From a bacterium (GTDB lineage: Bacteria; Krumholzibacteriota; Krumholzibacteriia; LZORAL124-64-63): a stretch of 58,829 nt of DNA. Positions 7,928 to 17,343 of the stretch are shown here, piece by piece (position 1 is the first letter of the stretch; each line of letters begins with the position of its first letter). The stretch spans positions 1 through 58,829 of the forward strand of contig JAGRNP010000010.1 in assembly GCA_020440705.1 (NCBI GenBank), written 5' to 3'. A program made the translations under genes and the position numbers. Below the pieces are notes generated by a model. That model had not been told where the DNA came from and did not search any database. It saw nothing but the letters and a program-made list of their open reading frames with translations.

Positions 7928-9348
7928 AGACCCGCCTGCTGACCGGCGCCGTTCTCGCCGTGTTGTCGGCCGCCACGTTGGGGGTCGCCCTGCCGGCCGC
8001 CGCTCAGGACATCCGCGAGGCCGCCCGCGCCGCCGAAGCCGACCGCAACGCCGCCGCCGAGGAAGCCGCCCGCGCCGAGGCCGCCATCGTGGCCGACCGC
8101 GACCGGCTCACCGCCGAGGTCGCGCGCCTCGAGGCCGAACAGAAGGCCCTCGAGGACGAGATCGCCGTCCTGCGCCGCCGCCAGGATGAGCTCGAGATCC
8201 GCCGGGCCGACATGGCCGACCAGTGGTCGCGCCGCGAGCTCGGCTTCCGGGAGATCAGTGGCAACGTGCGCGTGGCCGCCCGCGACCTCGAATCGCTGCT
8301 CAAGGCCTCGCCTCTCGACGCGGGCGCCGAAGGCCGCCTCGAACGCGTCCGCCCGCTCCTGGACACGGGCTACTTCCCCGACATCGACGACATCACCGGC
8401 ATGGCCGACGTCTTCATGGACGAGATGCGCCGCAGCGGCCAGGTCACCCGCCGCTCCGGGGCGTTCGTCGGCCGCGACGGCCGCGAGACCAGCGGCGAGA
8501 TCTTCCAGACCGGCAAGTTCACCACCGTCTACCGCACCCCGGACGAGACCGGCTTCCTCACCTGGAGCCCCGACGGCCGCCGCCTCTTCGCCCTGGCCGA
8601 CCTGCCGCCGCGCGGCGTCGCCCGGGCCCTGGACCGCTACCTCGACGGCGGCGCCGACGCGGTGCCCGTCGACATGAGCGGTGGCGCGGCCCTGCGCCAG
8701 CTTGGCCAGGGCACGAACCTCGTCGAGCAGATCCGGGCCGGCGGGCCGGTCGTGTGGCCGATCCTGGTCATCGGCGTGCTTGCCCTGGCGCTCATCCTGT
8801 TCAAGGCCGTCTTCATGAGCCGCCTGCACGGCAACACCGACCGCCTCATGGGCGAGGTGAACCGCCTGGCCGCCGCCGGCGACTGGTCCGCCTGCGAGAA
8901 GCTCGTGGCCGATGACGCCGGCCGCTCCGGCGCCGTGGGCCGTGTCATCAGGGCCGGACTCGCGGCCCGCGACGACGACCGCGAGACCCTCGAAAGCACC
9001 CTGCAGGAAGCCATCCTGCACGAGCTGCCCGGCGTGCAGCGCGGGATCGCCATGCTCGCCGTGCTCGGCGCCGTGGCGCCGCTGCTCGGCCTGCTCGGCA
9101 CGGTCACGGGCATGATCGACACCTTCCGCGTCATCACCCTCTTCGGCACCAGCGACCCGAAGCTCATGTCCGGCGGCATCTCCGAGGCGCTGGTGACCAC
9201 CGAACTGGGCCTGGCCGTGGCCATCCCCATCATGCTGTGCCACACGTGGCTCTCGCGCCGCAGCGACCACCTCATCGGCGACATGGAGGAGAAGGCCGTC
9301 CAGCTCACGAACATCATCCGCAAGCGGAAGCTGGCCGGACAGCCATGA
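7924..9348 (+). CDS. large ExbB/TtpC-like MotA/TolQ/ExbB proton-channel protein
   Basis: This 474-residue protein begins with a signal peptide (ending PAAAQ, about residue 28). A long coiled coil (about 30-105) and a periplasmic domain follow. The C-terminal half is a MotA/TolQ/ExbB domain with three membrane segments near 278-300, 375-400 and 420-445, and the family-typical GLLGTVTGMIDTF. This is the architecture of TtpC, the extra ExbB-like subunit of TonB2/TonB3 systems. It overlaps both neighbours by 4 nt (ATGA), implying translational coupling. Confidence 0.87.
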   Translation: MKTRLLTGAVLAVLSAATLGVALPAAAQDIREAARAAEADRNAAAEEAARAEAAIVADRDRLTAEVARLEAEQKALEDEIAVLRRRQDELEIRRADMADQWSRRELGFREISGNVRVAARDLESLLKASPLDAGAEGRLERVRPLLDTGYFPDIDDITGMADVFMDEMRRSGQVTRRSGAFVGRDGRETSGEIFQTGKFTTVYRTPDETGFLTWSPDGRRLFALADLPPRGVARALDRYLDGGADAVPVDMSGGAALRQLGQGTNLVEQIRAGGPVVWPILVIGVLALALILFKAVFMSRLHGNTDRLMGEVNRLAAAGDWSACEKLVADDAGRSGAVGRVIRAGLAARDDDRETLESTLQEAILHELPGVQRGIAMLAVLGAVAPLLGLLGTVTGMIDTFRVITLFGTSDPKLMSGGISEALVTTELGLAVAIPIMLCHTWLSRRSDHLIGDMEEKAVQLTNIIRKRKLAGQP

Positions 9349-10067
9349 CCGACCTGTACTGGCAGACCCTCGACTACCTGCGCCACGGCGGCTTCATCAT
9401 GGTGCCGCTGGTGGCGGTGTCGGTGGTCATGTGGGCGCTGATCGTCGATCGGCTGCGGTCCTATGCGGCGCTGCGGCGGGATATCGACAAGGTGGGGGCG
9501 TTGTCGCAGCTCGAGCGTGAGTTGTCCCGGTCCGGCGATGTGTTGCCCGGGCAGCATGAACACGGCCCCGGGGCCGTCGACGCCAGCCTTCCGGGCGCCC
9601 CGCCCGAGTCCCGCGGGCAACACGCCGCCGCGAACATCCCCTCGCACCCCGCCGGCCTCCGCGCCACCCTCGTCCGCGAGTTCCTCGCCGAGCGCACCGG
9701 CGACCGCGACCTCGACCGCGACATCCTCGGCCACTGCGCCCTGCGCCTCGGTCGCGAACTCGACGAGCACCGCGCCACCATCGCCGTGCTGGCGGCCGTG
9801 GCGCCGCTGCTCGGCCTGCTGGGCACCGTCCTGGGCATGATCGAGACCTTCGACGTCATCGCCCTCTTCGGCACCGGCAACAGCCGGGCCCTCGCCAGCG
9901 GCATCTCGGTGGCGCTGATCACCACCCAGACCGGCCTGCTCGTGGCCATCCCGGGGCTGCTCATGAGCAACCGCCTCGGCCGCGCCGCCGAGCAGCTCCA
10001 CACCGGACTCGAGGAGACCCACGCCGCCCTGGAGCGGTGTCTCGCCCCGAAGGAGAAGACGGCATGA
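9345..10067 (+). CDS. exbB: ExbB-type proton-channel subunit
   Basis: The start is the ATG of the ATGA overlap at 9345, giving 240 residues; longer upstream starts are unlikely. It has three membrane segments and the GLLGTVLGMIETF motif of MotA/TolQ/ExbB proteins. Between the first membrane segment and the next helix is a Pro/Gly/His-rich cytoplasmic loop (about residues 60-105) that looks low in complexity. Together with ExbD it should carry protons to energise TonB. Confidence 0.92.
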   Translation: MTDLYWQTLDYLRHGGFIMVPLVAVSVVMWALIVDRLRSYAALRRDIDKVGALSQLERELSRSGDVLPGQHEHGPGAVDASLPGAPPESRGQHAAANIPSHPAGLRATLVREFLAERTGDRDLDRDILGHCALRLGRELDEHRATIAVLAAVAPLLGLLGTVLGMIETFDVIALFGTGNSRALASGISVALITTQTGLLVAIPGLLMSNRLGRAAEQLHTGLEETHAALERCLAPKEKTA

Positions 10068-10483
10068 TCGACGTGCGCAAGTCCCTGCGCGGCGGCAACG
10101 GCAACGTGGACATCAACATGGGCCCGCTGGTGGACATGGTGTTCCTGCTGCTGATCTTCTTCGTCGTCACCACCAGCTTCGTCAAGGAGACGGGCATCGA
10201 CGTGCAGCGCTCCACTGCGGCCACCGCCGAGGTGAAGGAGCGCGGCAACATCCTGCTCGGCGTGAACGCCGACGGCGAGATCTACTTCGAGGGCAAGCGC
10301 ATCGACGTGCGCAGCGTGCGCGCCCTGGTCGAGCGGGCCCTGGCCGAGGACCCCGAGGCGGGCGTGGTCGTGGTCGCGGACAAGGACTCCAACACCGGCG
10401 CCGTGGTCGAGGCCATGGACCAGTGCCGGCTGGCGGGCGCCCGCAGCGTGAGCCTCGCCGCCAAGCGGGTCGAGGAGGGCTGA
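10064..10483 (+). CDS. exbD: ExbD-type biopolymer transport protein
   Basis: This 139-residue protein is coupled to exbB by ATGA at 10064. It has one membrane segment (about 19-40) containing the family's Asp in MGPLVDMVFLLLIFF, the proton-carrying residue, then a periplasmic domain with the VVVVADKDS strand. It partners ExbB and TonB. Length and layout are normal for ExbD. Confidence 0.95.
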   Translation: MIDVRKSLRGGNGNVDINMGPLVDMVFLLLIFFVVTTSFVKETGIDVQRSTAATAEVKERGNILLGVNADGEIYFEGKRIDVRSVRALVERALAEDPEAGVVVVADKDSNTGAVVEAMDQCRLAGARSVSLAAKRVEEG

Positions 10484-10486
10484 GCC

Positions 10487-11122
10487 GTGCACTTCTGGCG
10501 CTCTCCGCAACGCCTGGTGCCCGCCGTCGTCGCGGCGCTGGTGCTCAACGCCGCGCTGCTGGCCTCGGCGGCGCTGCTCGCGCGGGAGCGCCCCGTCGTC
10601 ACCGACCTCACCGAGCCCGTGGGCGTGAACCTCGTCACCCTCAAGCCGGCCACGCCGCCCCGCCCGCCCGAGAAGCGCGAGACGCCGCCGCCCCGGCCCA
10701 AGCCCAAGCTGAAACCCGACTTCACGCCGGAACTGGCCCGACCCAGCCTCGACGCCCCCGACCCGACGGCCATCCGCGTCGAGCTCGATCCGTCCCTGCT
10801 GCAGGGCGGCCCCGCCACCGGCGGCTTCGTCTTCAACGCGTCCGACCTGGACACGCCGCCCCGCGCGGTCGTGCGCTCGAACCCGGTCTACCCCTACAAG
10901 GCCCGGCAGCGCAACATCGAGGGTGTCGTCGAGGTGCGCTTCCTCGTGGGGGCCGACGGCAGCATCAGCAACATCTCCATCATCAGCTCCGACCCCCAGG
11001 GGCTCTTCGACGACGCCGTCATGAAGACCATCCCCAACTGGCGCTTCCGGCCGGGGGTGCTCGACGGCCAGGCGGTGCCGTCGTGGGTCGTCACCGCGGT
11101 CGAGTTCAGGCTGGGGGGTTGA
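10487..11122 (+). CDS. tonB: TonB-type energy transducer
   Basis: This 211-residue protein starts with GTG at 10487, 3 nt after exbD. It has one N-terminal membrane anchor (about 8-30), a Pro/Lys-rich spacer (about 55-80), and a C-terminal TonB domain (about 125-211) that begins NPVYPYKARQRNIEG and contains the conserved W-x-F-x-P (NWRFRPG). It should reach across the periplasm to TonB-dependent receptors, probably for iron or other scarce nutrients. No receptor is encoded in this operon. Confidence 0.95.
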   Translation: MHFWRSPQRLVPAVVAALVLNAALLASAALLARERPVVTDLTEPVGVNLVTLKPATPPRPPEKRETPPPRPKPKLKPDFTPELARPSLDAPDPTAIRVELDPSLLQGGPATGGFVFNASDLDTPPRAVVRSNPVYPYKARQRNIEGVVEVRFLVGADGSISNISIISSDPQGLFDDAVMKTIPNWRFRPGVLDGQAVPSWVVTAVEFRLGG

Positions 11123-11123
11123 G

Positions 11124-12362
11124 ATGGTGCGTGCCGGACGGATCGCCGCGCTGCTGCTCCTGGCCGGAGTTTTGGCCGCCGGTCCCGGCGCCCCGATCGC
11201 TCGCGCCGCCCCACCCGACGACACCGCCGCCCTGCGCGCCGAGCAGCAGGCGCTCGAGTCGGGCGACGGCCTGAGCAGCCGGGCCCAGCGCGTGCTCTTC
11301 CAGGCCCGCACCCGGCAGGACGACGGCAATCACGGCGAAGCCGCCGCCGCCCTCGAGGAGTGGCTCGCGGGCGATCCCGGCCGCGACCACCATCTGCTGC
11401 GCTTCACCCTCGCGGTGAGCCAGCTCGCCCTCGACCGCCCCGCCGACGCGGCGGCGAATCTCGAGCGCGCCGTGGCCCTGGCGCCGCGCTACGGGCGGGC
11501 CTGGCTGCGCCTAGGCGAAGCGGACTACGCCACGGGGAACTTCGCCCGCGCCGGCGAAGCCTTCGCGCAGGCCTACGACCTGAGCCCCGGCCGCGAGCCC
11601 GAGCTGCTCTACTACGCGGGGGCGAGCCTGCTGGCCGCCGGCCGCGCCGCCGACGCCACCGACACCCTCGCGCGCCTCGTCGCATCCCATCCCGACCGGC
11701 CCGAGTTCGCCTGGTACCAGGCCCTCATCGCGGCCGCCGTCGATGCCGACCAGCCGGCGCGCGCCGAGAAGGCCCTCGCCGATCTCATCCGCGCCCACCC
11801 GAACGATCCGGCCGTGTGGGACCTCGCCTACCGCTTCCACGCCGGCCAGGCCGACTACGAGCAGGCGGCGGTGCACCTGGCCGTGGCCGGACGCCTGCGC
11901 GACCTCTCGCGCGACGAGCTCGAGCAGCTCGGCGATCTGTACGCGGTGATCGGCGTACCGCTCGAAGCGGCCCGGGCCTACGAACGGGCCTTCGCCGCCG
12001 GCGCCGAACCGGCGCCCGAAGCCTACCGCAAGCTGGCGTCGGCGTGGCTCGCGGCCCACGAGTCCGAAGCGGCGCGCGCCACCCTCGACCGCGCCCTCAC
12101 GGCGCGGCCCACGCCGAAGCTGTGGGCGTTGAAGGGGGATCTCGAATACCGGGCCGGAGACTACGACGCGGCCGATGCCGCCTACGCCGCCGCCCTCGCC
12201 CTCGACGACGCCTTCGGACGGGGCCACCTCATGCGCGGGTACTGCGCCTACGAACGCGACCGCCGCGCCGAGGCCCGCGCCCATCTGGAGCGGGCGGCGG
12301 AGTTCCCCGACCAGGCCCGGTCGGCGCGCAGCCTGCTCGCCCGCCTCGACGAAGCGCCGTAG
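11124..12362 (+). CDS. periplasmic TPR-repeat protein of the TonB operon
   Basis: This 412-residue protein has a signal peptide (about 1-28, ending ARAA) and then mostly helical TPR repeats along its length (for instance YGRAWLRLGEADYATGNFA and YRAGDYDAADAAYAAALAL). A TPR protein closes the DUF3450-TtpC-ExbB-ExbD-TonB cluster in marine gammaproteobacteria too, which supports a role with this transporter. It begins 1 nt after the tonB stop. The gene converges on the CPBP protease gene with a 13 bp gap. Confidence 0.85.
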   Translation: MVRAGRIAALLLLAGVLAAGPGAPIARAAPPDDTAALRAEQQALESGDGLSSRAQRVLFQARTRQDDGNHGEAAAALEEWLAGDPGRDHHLLRFTLAVSQLALDRPADAAANLERAVALAPRYGRAWLRLGEADYATGNFARAGEAFAQAYDLSPGREPELLYYAGASLLAAGRAADATDTLARLVASHPDRPEFAWYQALIAAAVDADQPARAEKALADLIRAHPNDPAVWDLAYRFHAGQADYEQAAVHLAVAGRLRDLSRDELEQLGDLYAVIGVPLEAARAYERAFAAGAEPAPEAYRKLASAWLAAHESEAARATLDRALTARPTPKLWALKGDLEYRAGDYDAADAAYAAALALDDAFGRGHLMRGYCAYERDRRAEARAHLERAAEFPDQARSARSLLARLDEAP

Positions 12363-12375
12363 CCTCCCGCGCGCC

Positions 12376-13101
12376 CTACTTCGCCGTCAACGCCACGTAC
12401 TCCGCCATGTAGCCGACGACCGCCCCGCCGTGGCTCGCCAGCGGCAGCCAGGCGTGCCCGGTGCGGCGCCGCACCTCGCCCCAGGCCAGTCCGGCGGCCA
12501 GGATGCCGCCCGCCATGAGCACCACGGCGCCGGGCTCGCCGGTCAGGCGGGCCAGGGTCAGCACGTGGTAGCTGGCGTACAGCAGCGCGGGCACGACGAC
12601 GCCGAGGAGGACGGGCGGCCTCCCGTCGGGCCGGGCCGCGGCGAACACGCCGGGCGCCCAGCCCCGCCAGAAGAGCTCCTCGGAGGCCGCGTTGACCACG
12701 GCCATGAAGGCCAGCAGGGCCCCCAGCTGGTCGGCCCGCACGCCCCAGCCGGCGACCACCTCGGCCAGCCGGCCCGCGTCGAGGAACGCGCCCTGCGTCG
12801 CCAGCAGGAAGCCCGCTGTCGCGACTGCGGTGCCCAGGCCGAGGATCACCGCCGCCGTGCGCCCGCCCCACCGCGGAGCGTCCGGCGGCACCGCCAGGCC
12901 CACGAGCCGGGCGTGTTCCCGCAAGCCGCGCCCGCCGGCCAGCGACGTCGCCAGAGGGAGCACGAGGCAGATCCCCACCTGGTACAGGGCGAAGGTCCAC
13001 CACACGCTGCGCAGTCCCTCGAGGGCGACCACGACCACCGCGGGCGCGACGGCCATGGCACCGAGCACGAGGCGGCGCAGGGCGGGTGAGGTGGGGGGCA
13101 T
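12376..13101 (-). CDS. CPBP-family intramembrane glutamic protease (CAAX/Abi type)
   Basis: This 241-residue polytopic membrane protein has several hydrophobic segments. Its C-terminal half carries the CPBP motifs: SEELFWRG (the EExxxR motif), then a His-containing segment (YASYHVL) and a final one (PLASHGG). Such proteins are membrane-embedded glutamic proteases related to Rce1. Bacterial roles vary and the substrate is unknown. It is a single gene, convergent with the TonB operon and divergent from acr3. Confidence 0.88.
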   Translation of the reverse strand: MPPTSPALRRLVLGAMAVAPAVVVVALEGLRSVWWTFALYQVGICLVLPLATSLAGGRGLREHARLVGLAVPPDAPRWGGRTAAVILGLGTAVATAGFLLATQGAFLDAGRLAEVVAGWGVRADQLGALLAFMAVVNAASEELFWRGWAPGVFAAARPDGRPPVLLGVVVPALLYASYHVLTLARLTGEPGAVVLMAGGILAAGLAWGEVRRRTGHAWLPLASHGGAVVGYMAEYVALTAK

Positions 13102-13238
13102 CGGCGATCTCCGTCCGGGTTGCGGGGCCGCCTCAGACTACCACCAACGATCCGCCCGTCCACCCCCATGGCGCATCCGGCCGCGAGTTGCTAGACTGCC
13201 CCGCGACGCCACCGACCACCCCGCTCCGGGAAGCCGCC

Positions 13239-14423
13239 ATGGACAAGGCCTGCATCACCAAGAAGCCCCAGGGGCTGTCCGTCTTCGAGAAGTACCTCAC
13301 CGCCTGGGTGCTGCTGTGCATCGCGGCGGGCATCGTGCTGGGCAAGGTCGCGCCCCAGCTCGCGCGCACCCTCGACGGCCTGACGATCGACGCCGGCGGC
13401 GCCCCCGTCGTCTCGATCCCCATCGCCGTCTGCCTCTTCTTCATGATGTACCCCATCATGGAGAAGATCGACTTCGGCGAGGTGGTCCAGGCCGGCAAGA
13501 GCGCCAGGCCGGTCACCCTCACGCTGGTGATCAACTGGCTGATCAAGCCCTTCACCATGGTGGCCATCGCGGCGTTCTGCCTGGGCTCGGTCTTCAAGGG
13601 CCTGATCGGCCCGGACGCCGTGGATCTCGTGAAGATGCCCTTCGGCCTCGACCTGCCCGTGGGCGCGGTCCACGGCGTGGGCACGGTCGTCCTGCACGAC
13701 GGGGTGAAGATGCTGGAAGTCCCGCTGTGGCGCAGCTACCTGGCCGGCTGCATCCTGCTCGGCATCGCGCCCTGCACGGCCATGGTGCTGGTCTGGGGGT
13801 ACCTCGCCCGCGGCAACGACGGCCACACCCTCGTCATGGTGGCCATCAACTCCCTCACCATGCTCTTCGTCTTCGGTCCCCTGGGCGGCTTCCTGCTCGG
13901 CGTGGGGCGCCTGCCCGTGCCCTGGCAGGCGTTGCTGCTGTCGATCGGCGTCTACGTGGCGCTGCCGCTCGTGGCCGGATTCGTCTCGCGCAAAGCCATT
14001 CTCGCCACGAAGGGCCAGGCGTGGTTCGAGCAGAAGTTCCTCCACATCCTGACGCCCATCACCATCATCGCCCTGCTGGCCACCCTGGTGCTGCTGTTCA
14101 GCTTCAAGGGGGAGGTCATCCTGGCCAACCCGCTCACCATCGTCTGGATCGCGGTGCCGCTGTTCATCCAGACCGTGGTCATCTTCGCCCTCGGCTACTT
14201 CGTGGCGCAGAAGCTGGGCCTCGGCTACGCCGACGCCGCGCCCACGGCCATGATCGGCGCCTCGAACCACTTCGAGGTGGCCATCGCCACGGCCACCATG
14301 CTCTTCGGGCTCAGCTCCGGCGCGGCCCTGGCCACCGTCGTGGGCGTGCTGATCGAGGTGCCGGTGATGCTCATGCTCGTGCGCATCTGCCTGCGCACCG
14401 AGGGGTGGTTCGCGCGGGACTGA
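13239..14423 (+). CDS. acr3: ACR3-type arsenite efflux transporter
   Basis: The start at 13239 gives 394 residues. This polytopic membrane protein has the ACR3/ArsB (BASS superfamily) sequence, including [11 protein letters not shown] near the N-terminus, PCTAMVLVW with the conserved Cys, and [13 protein letters not shown]. It would export arsenite (perhaps antimonite) across the inner membrane using the proton gradient. It is about 40 residues longer than many ACR3 proteins because of a hydrophilic insert around residues 125-160 (GPDAVDLV to KMLEVPLW). No arsR or arsC is adjacent, which is unusual. Confidence 0.93.
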   Translation: MDKACITKKPQGLSVFEKYLTAWVLLCIAAGIVLGKVAPQLARTLDGLTIDAGGAPVVSIPIAVCLFFMMYPIMEKIDFGEVVQAGKSARPVTLTLVINWLIKPFTMVAIAAFCLGSVFKGLIGPDAVDLVKMPFGLDLPVGAVHGVGTVVLHDGVKMLEVPLWRSYLAGCILLGIAPCTAMVLVWGYLARGNDGHTLVMVAINSLTMLFVFGPLGGFLLGVGRLPVPWQALLLSIGVYVALPLVAGFVSRKAILATKGQAWFEQKFLHILTPITIIALLATLVLLFSFKGEVILANPLTIVWIAVPLFIQTVVIFALGYFVAQKLGLGYADAAPTAMIGASNHFEVAIATATMLFGLSSGAALATVVGVLIEVPVMLMLVRICLRTEGWFARD

Positions 14424-14442
14424 GGTGGCCGGCCCGTTCCAG

Positions 14443-14474
14443 AAAAATACGCCGCGGCCCCCAAAGGCCGCGGC
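14443..14474 (-). terminator. intrinsic terminator between acr3 and the HEAT-repeat gene
   Basis: A 9 bp stem GCCGCGGCC (14451-14459) / GGCCGCGGC (14466-14474) is followed, reading the minus strand, by GTATTTTTCT. The T-run orientation fits the sigma/anti-sigma/HEAT operon, and the symmetric stem may also slow transcription from acr3. Confidence 0.75.
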
Positions 14475-14508
14475 ATTCGTCATCCGGGTCGGTGCTGGTT
14501 GTCCGTCC

Positions 14509-15873
14509 TTACCCTTCCCGGATGACCTCCACGAGAAACTCCGCCGCCTTGTCGTTGTCGTAGCGCCCGATCCAGAACAGCACGTTCTGCCGGATCTCCG
14601 GATCCTTCTCCTGCCGCGCGATGGCGATCAGGGCGTCGAGGGCCTCGTCGCTGTCCTGCCGCGAGATCACGTGGCAGATCTGCAGCTTCATGTCGTGGCT
14701 CTCGGTGCCCCGGTACATCTCGACCAGGGTCGACAGGGGCATGTCCTGGCGGCGCGCCATGAAGTGCAGGGCCTGGCCGCGCAGCTCGTCGTCGGCCGCG
14801 GGGTTGTTGACCAGGTCGCGCAGCACCGTGGCGGGCAGCTCGCCGTCCAGGCGCGACAGGGCGAACAGCGCCGCCTCCATCACCTCGCGTTCGTCCGACG
14901 AGCGGAGCAGCTCGGCCGCCAGCTTGGCCGTCTCCTCGTCGCGATTGCTGTGGGCGAGGCCGAACAGGGCCTGGGCCCGGATGTCCGGATCCTTCTGCGG
15001 GTTGCGCGCGATGCTCGCCAGCAGCTCGAAGGCGCGGTCGCCGCCGTGCCGTCCGATGGCGAACATGGCCGCCTCGTCCACCTGCCGGTCCTGGCTCTTC
15101 TCGAAGAGCTCGACCAGGGCGTCGAGGGCCCGCTCGGAGTCCTGCTGCGACAGGCACATGACGATCTCCGTGAGCATCTCCGGCTCCTCGGTGGTGCGCA
15201 TCATCTCGATCAGCAGGTCGGTGCTGCGCGCGTCGTCCATGCGGCACAGCACGAACAGGGCGTTGCGGCGGATCTCCAGCGAATCGTCGGTGTTGCCGCG
15301 CACGATGTCCTCGAGCAGGGGCAGGGCGCGATCCGGGTTCATCTGCATGAGGGCGTGCAGGGCCTGGATGCGCGTCTCCTCCCGGATGCGGTCCTCCTCG
15401 CTCATCTTCTCGATCTCGGTGATGGCCTCGATCTCGCCGCGTTCGGCCATCTCGGCGTAGAGGCGGGCCAACAGGGCCTCGCCGTCGCGGGCGGTCTCGG
15501 CTTCGGGGAACTCGGCCAGCTGGCGCTTCAGCAGCTCCACCGCGCGCCGGTTCTCGTCCATGCGCTGCATGCGGTAGCGGGCGAAGGCTTCCCAGTACAG
15601 GGCGTTGCCCGCCAGCTCGGCCTCGTGGCTCGCCCGCGACACCTCGTGCATCAGCTCGGCCGCCTGCTCGTACCTGGCCCGGTTCAGGGCGGCCCGCGCC
15701 TCCTGCATCTTGCGGTCGAGCTCGGCGCGCCGCTCGGCGAGATGCCGCTCCTGCGCCTCGCGCTCGGCCCGCGTGGGCTCGGTCTGGCCCAGGGCGTAGC
15801 CGGCGCAGGCCAGGGCGAGCACGACGAACCCGATGGCGACGATCCGGACGATGTTGTGGTTCCGCAGTTCCAT
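14509..15873 (-). CDS. membrane-anchored or exported HEAT-repeat protein of an ECF-sigma operon
   Basis: This 454-residue protein has a single N-terminal hydrophobic segment (about 8-28, signal peptide or anchor), then a charged coiled coil (about 33-70), TPR-like helices, and from about residue 165 to the end tandem HEAT-type helical pairs (repeats around RRNALFVLCRM, RAQALFGLAHS, RGQALHFMARR, RQNVLFWIGRY). HEAT arrays bind other proteins, so this is a plausible periplasmic sensor or scaffold. It is the third gene after an ECF sigma factor and a putative anti-sigma factor, 12 nt after the latter. Confidence 0.82.
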   Translation of the reverse strand: MELRNHNIVRIVAIGFVVLALACAGYALGQTEPTRAEREAQERHLAERRAELDRKMQEARAALNRARYEQAAELMHEVSRASHEAELAGNALYWEAFARYRMQRMDENRRAVELLKRQLAEFPEAETARDGEALLARLYAEMAERGEIEAITEIEKMSEEDRIREETRIQALHALMQMNPDRALPLLEDIVRGNTDDSLEIRRNALFVLCRMDDARSTDLLIEMMRTTEEPEMLTEIVMCLSQQDSERALDALVELFEKSQDRQVDEAAMFAIGRHGGDRAFELLASIARNPQKDPDIRAQALFGLAHSNRDEETAKLAAELLRSSDEREVMEAALFALSRLDGELPATVLRDLVNNPAADDELRGQALHFMARRQDMPLSTLVEMYRGTESHDMKLQICHVISRQDSDEALDALIAIARQEKDPEIRQNVLFWIGRYDNDKAAEFLVEVIREG

Positions 15874-15885
15874 GGTGTTCCCTTT

Positions 15886-16578
15886 CTAGAGCGGACGCCG
15901 GGCGCCCTCAGCGGCGGCCAGCCGCAGGCGGTCCAGGGTCGCGCGTTCCTTCAGGCCGTCGTTGATGAAGGCCCGGTCGCGGTCGCAGTTCTCGCGCGAG
16001 AGGCCGACGATCTGGGCCAGCACGAGTTCGAGTTCGTCGAGGAGGGGACGCAGGGTCGGGTCCTGCGCCACGGGCGTGTCCAGGAGCAGGCGGGTCTGCA
16101 GCAGCATGCCGGCGGCCCACGACGGGGCGTCCTGCATGTCGGACGCGCCGCAGTTCCGCACGCGGAAGTCGGTCAGGCGCGCATCGGCCCGGCCGAAGAG
16201 GTCGGCCGCGGCCAACTGGTAGAGCTCGGCGGTGCGGTCGCGCCCGGGGGCCGTCGGGGTCGCCGCGGTGGTCGCCGGCGGGGTGTTGCCCGCCAGTTCG
16301 GGACCCGGCGTCGTGGGCGCGGTCATGCGCCCGATGGCGATGCCGAACACGAGCACGGCCGCCACGGCGCCGCCGAGGCGCCACCACCGCGAGGCGCCGC
16401 CCCGGTCGCCCGCGAAATCGGGCCGCGCGATCGTGCGGCGATCGCCGTCGTCGACAACCGCCTGTCCGCGCCGTTCCTGCCGGGCCGCGTCGATGCGCGC
16501 CCACATGCGGTCCCGCGGCACCGGCGGGGGGGCGTTCACGTCGCTCACCAGGTCTTCCCAGTCGTCTCGGGTGCTCAT
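15886..16578 (-). CDS. putative single-pass anti-sigma factor
   Basis: This 230-residue protein has a cytoplasmic N-terminus of about 65 residues, one membrane segment (about 69-87, LGGAVAAVLVFGIAIG), a Pro/Thr-rich linker and a helical periplasmic domain with two Cys. The layout and position, 4 nt after an ECF sigma factor gene, are those of an anti-sigma factor. No HxxxCxxC zinc motif is visible, so the assignment rests on context. Another reading is a structural partner of the HEAT-repeat protein. Confidence 0.65.
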   Translation of the reverse strand: MSTRDDWEDLVSDVNAPPPVPRDRMWARIDAARQERRGQAVVDDGDRRTIARPDFAGDRGGASRWWRLGGAVAAVLVFGIAIGRMTAPTTPGPELAGNTPPATTAATPTAPGRDRTAELYQLAAADLFGRADARLTDFRVRNCGASDMQDAPSWAAGMLLQTRLLLDTPVAQDPTLRPLLDELELVLAQIVGLSRENCDRDRAFINDGLKERATLDRLRLAAAEGARRPL

Positions 16579-16582
16579 GGTG

Positions 16583-17179
16583 TCATTCCGCTTCCAGTTG
16601 GAGATCCGGTCCGGTCAGCAGCGCGCGCAGTTTCTCCCGCGCCCGCGACAGCCGCGCCTTGGCCGTGCCCACGGGGGTGCCCATGGCCGACGCGATCTCG
16701 TGGTGGGTGTAGCCTTCCATGTCGTGCATGACGAAGACCAGCCGGTGGTTGTCGTCGAGGCCGTCGATGGCCCGGTGCAGCCGCCGCCGCAGGTCCGGAT
16801 CCCGCTCGCCGCCCGCCGCCGGCCGCTCGGGCAGCTCGTCCCGCAGCGACTCGACGCCCTGGCGCCGCTTGCGCTGCTGCAGCGCCGACAGGATCACCGA
16901 GGTCGCCACCCGGTGGAGCCAGCCCCCGAAGGGGCCGTCGCCCCGGAAGTCGGCCAGCCGGTCGAAGGCCCGGATGAACGTGTCCTGGGTCAGGTCCTCG
17001 GCCTGGGTGGCGTCGCCGCTCATGCGGTAGGCCAGCCGGAACACGCGCTCCACGTGCCGGTCGTACAGCTCCCGCTCGGCGGCGGCGTCCCCCGCGAGGA
17101 TCCGCCCGATCAGTTCGCGATCGTCCAAGGCCCCGTCTTCCGCGTTCGCCCGGGCCGTCGCCCGGGTCCGGTCATGCAT
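16583..17179 (-). CDS. ECF-type RNA polymerase sigma factor
   Basis: This 198-residue protein has region 2 (about 35-100, YDRHVERVFRLAYR and DLTQDTFIRAF) and region 4 (about 130-190, with the helix-turn-helix THHEIASAMGTPVGTAKARL). It would direct RNA polymerase to a small regulon, probably including this operon, and be held by the product of the next gene. It is divergent from the dtxR-feo operon and its promoter must lie in the same 233 bp gap. Confidence 0.93.
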   Translation of the reverse strand: MHDRTRATARANAEDGALDDRELIGRILAGDAAAERELYDRHVERVFRLAYRMSGDATQAEDLTQDTFIRAFDRLADFRGDGPFGGWLHRVATSVILSALQQRKRRQGVESLRDELPERPAAGGERDPDLRRRLHRAIDGLDDNHRLVFVMHDMEGYTHHEIASAMGTPVGTAKARLSRAREKLRALLTGPDLQLEAE

Positions 17180-17343
17180 GATCGAACACCCCTATGACAC
17201 GCTCCGGCCGCGAAGGGTTGCGTCGTGGCGCGGAAAATGTGTACACCCCTGCCCCCCAGCCGTTTAACGAGAAAGAATATCATCGATCAATACCTGATAA
17301 TTTTTTAACCTTTACCGTTTGCTTTCAATGGGAATTGGATTAC

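Noticed and set aside
9480-9620. Insertion or foreign segment within exbB, because codon use and the Pro/Gly/His-rich loop look different there
   Set aside because: The frame is intact, total length is normal for ExbB, and no repeat or target duplication flanks it.
13086-13238. Longer N-terminus for the arsenite transporter starting at 13086
   Set aside because: The added 51 residues are hydrophilic, Pro/Thr-rich and unlike ACR3 proteins, and overlap the divergent gene's start region.
17278-17299. Fur box before the iron operon
   Set aside because: TATCA-n12-TGATA is only a partial match to the 19 bp Fur consensus, and the operon encodes a DtxR-type regulator rather than Fur.
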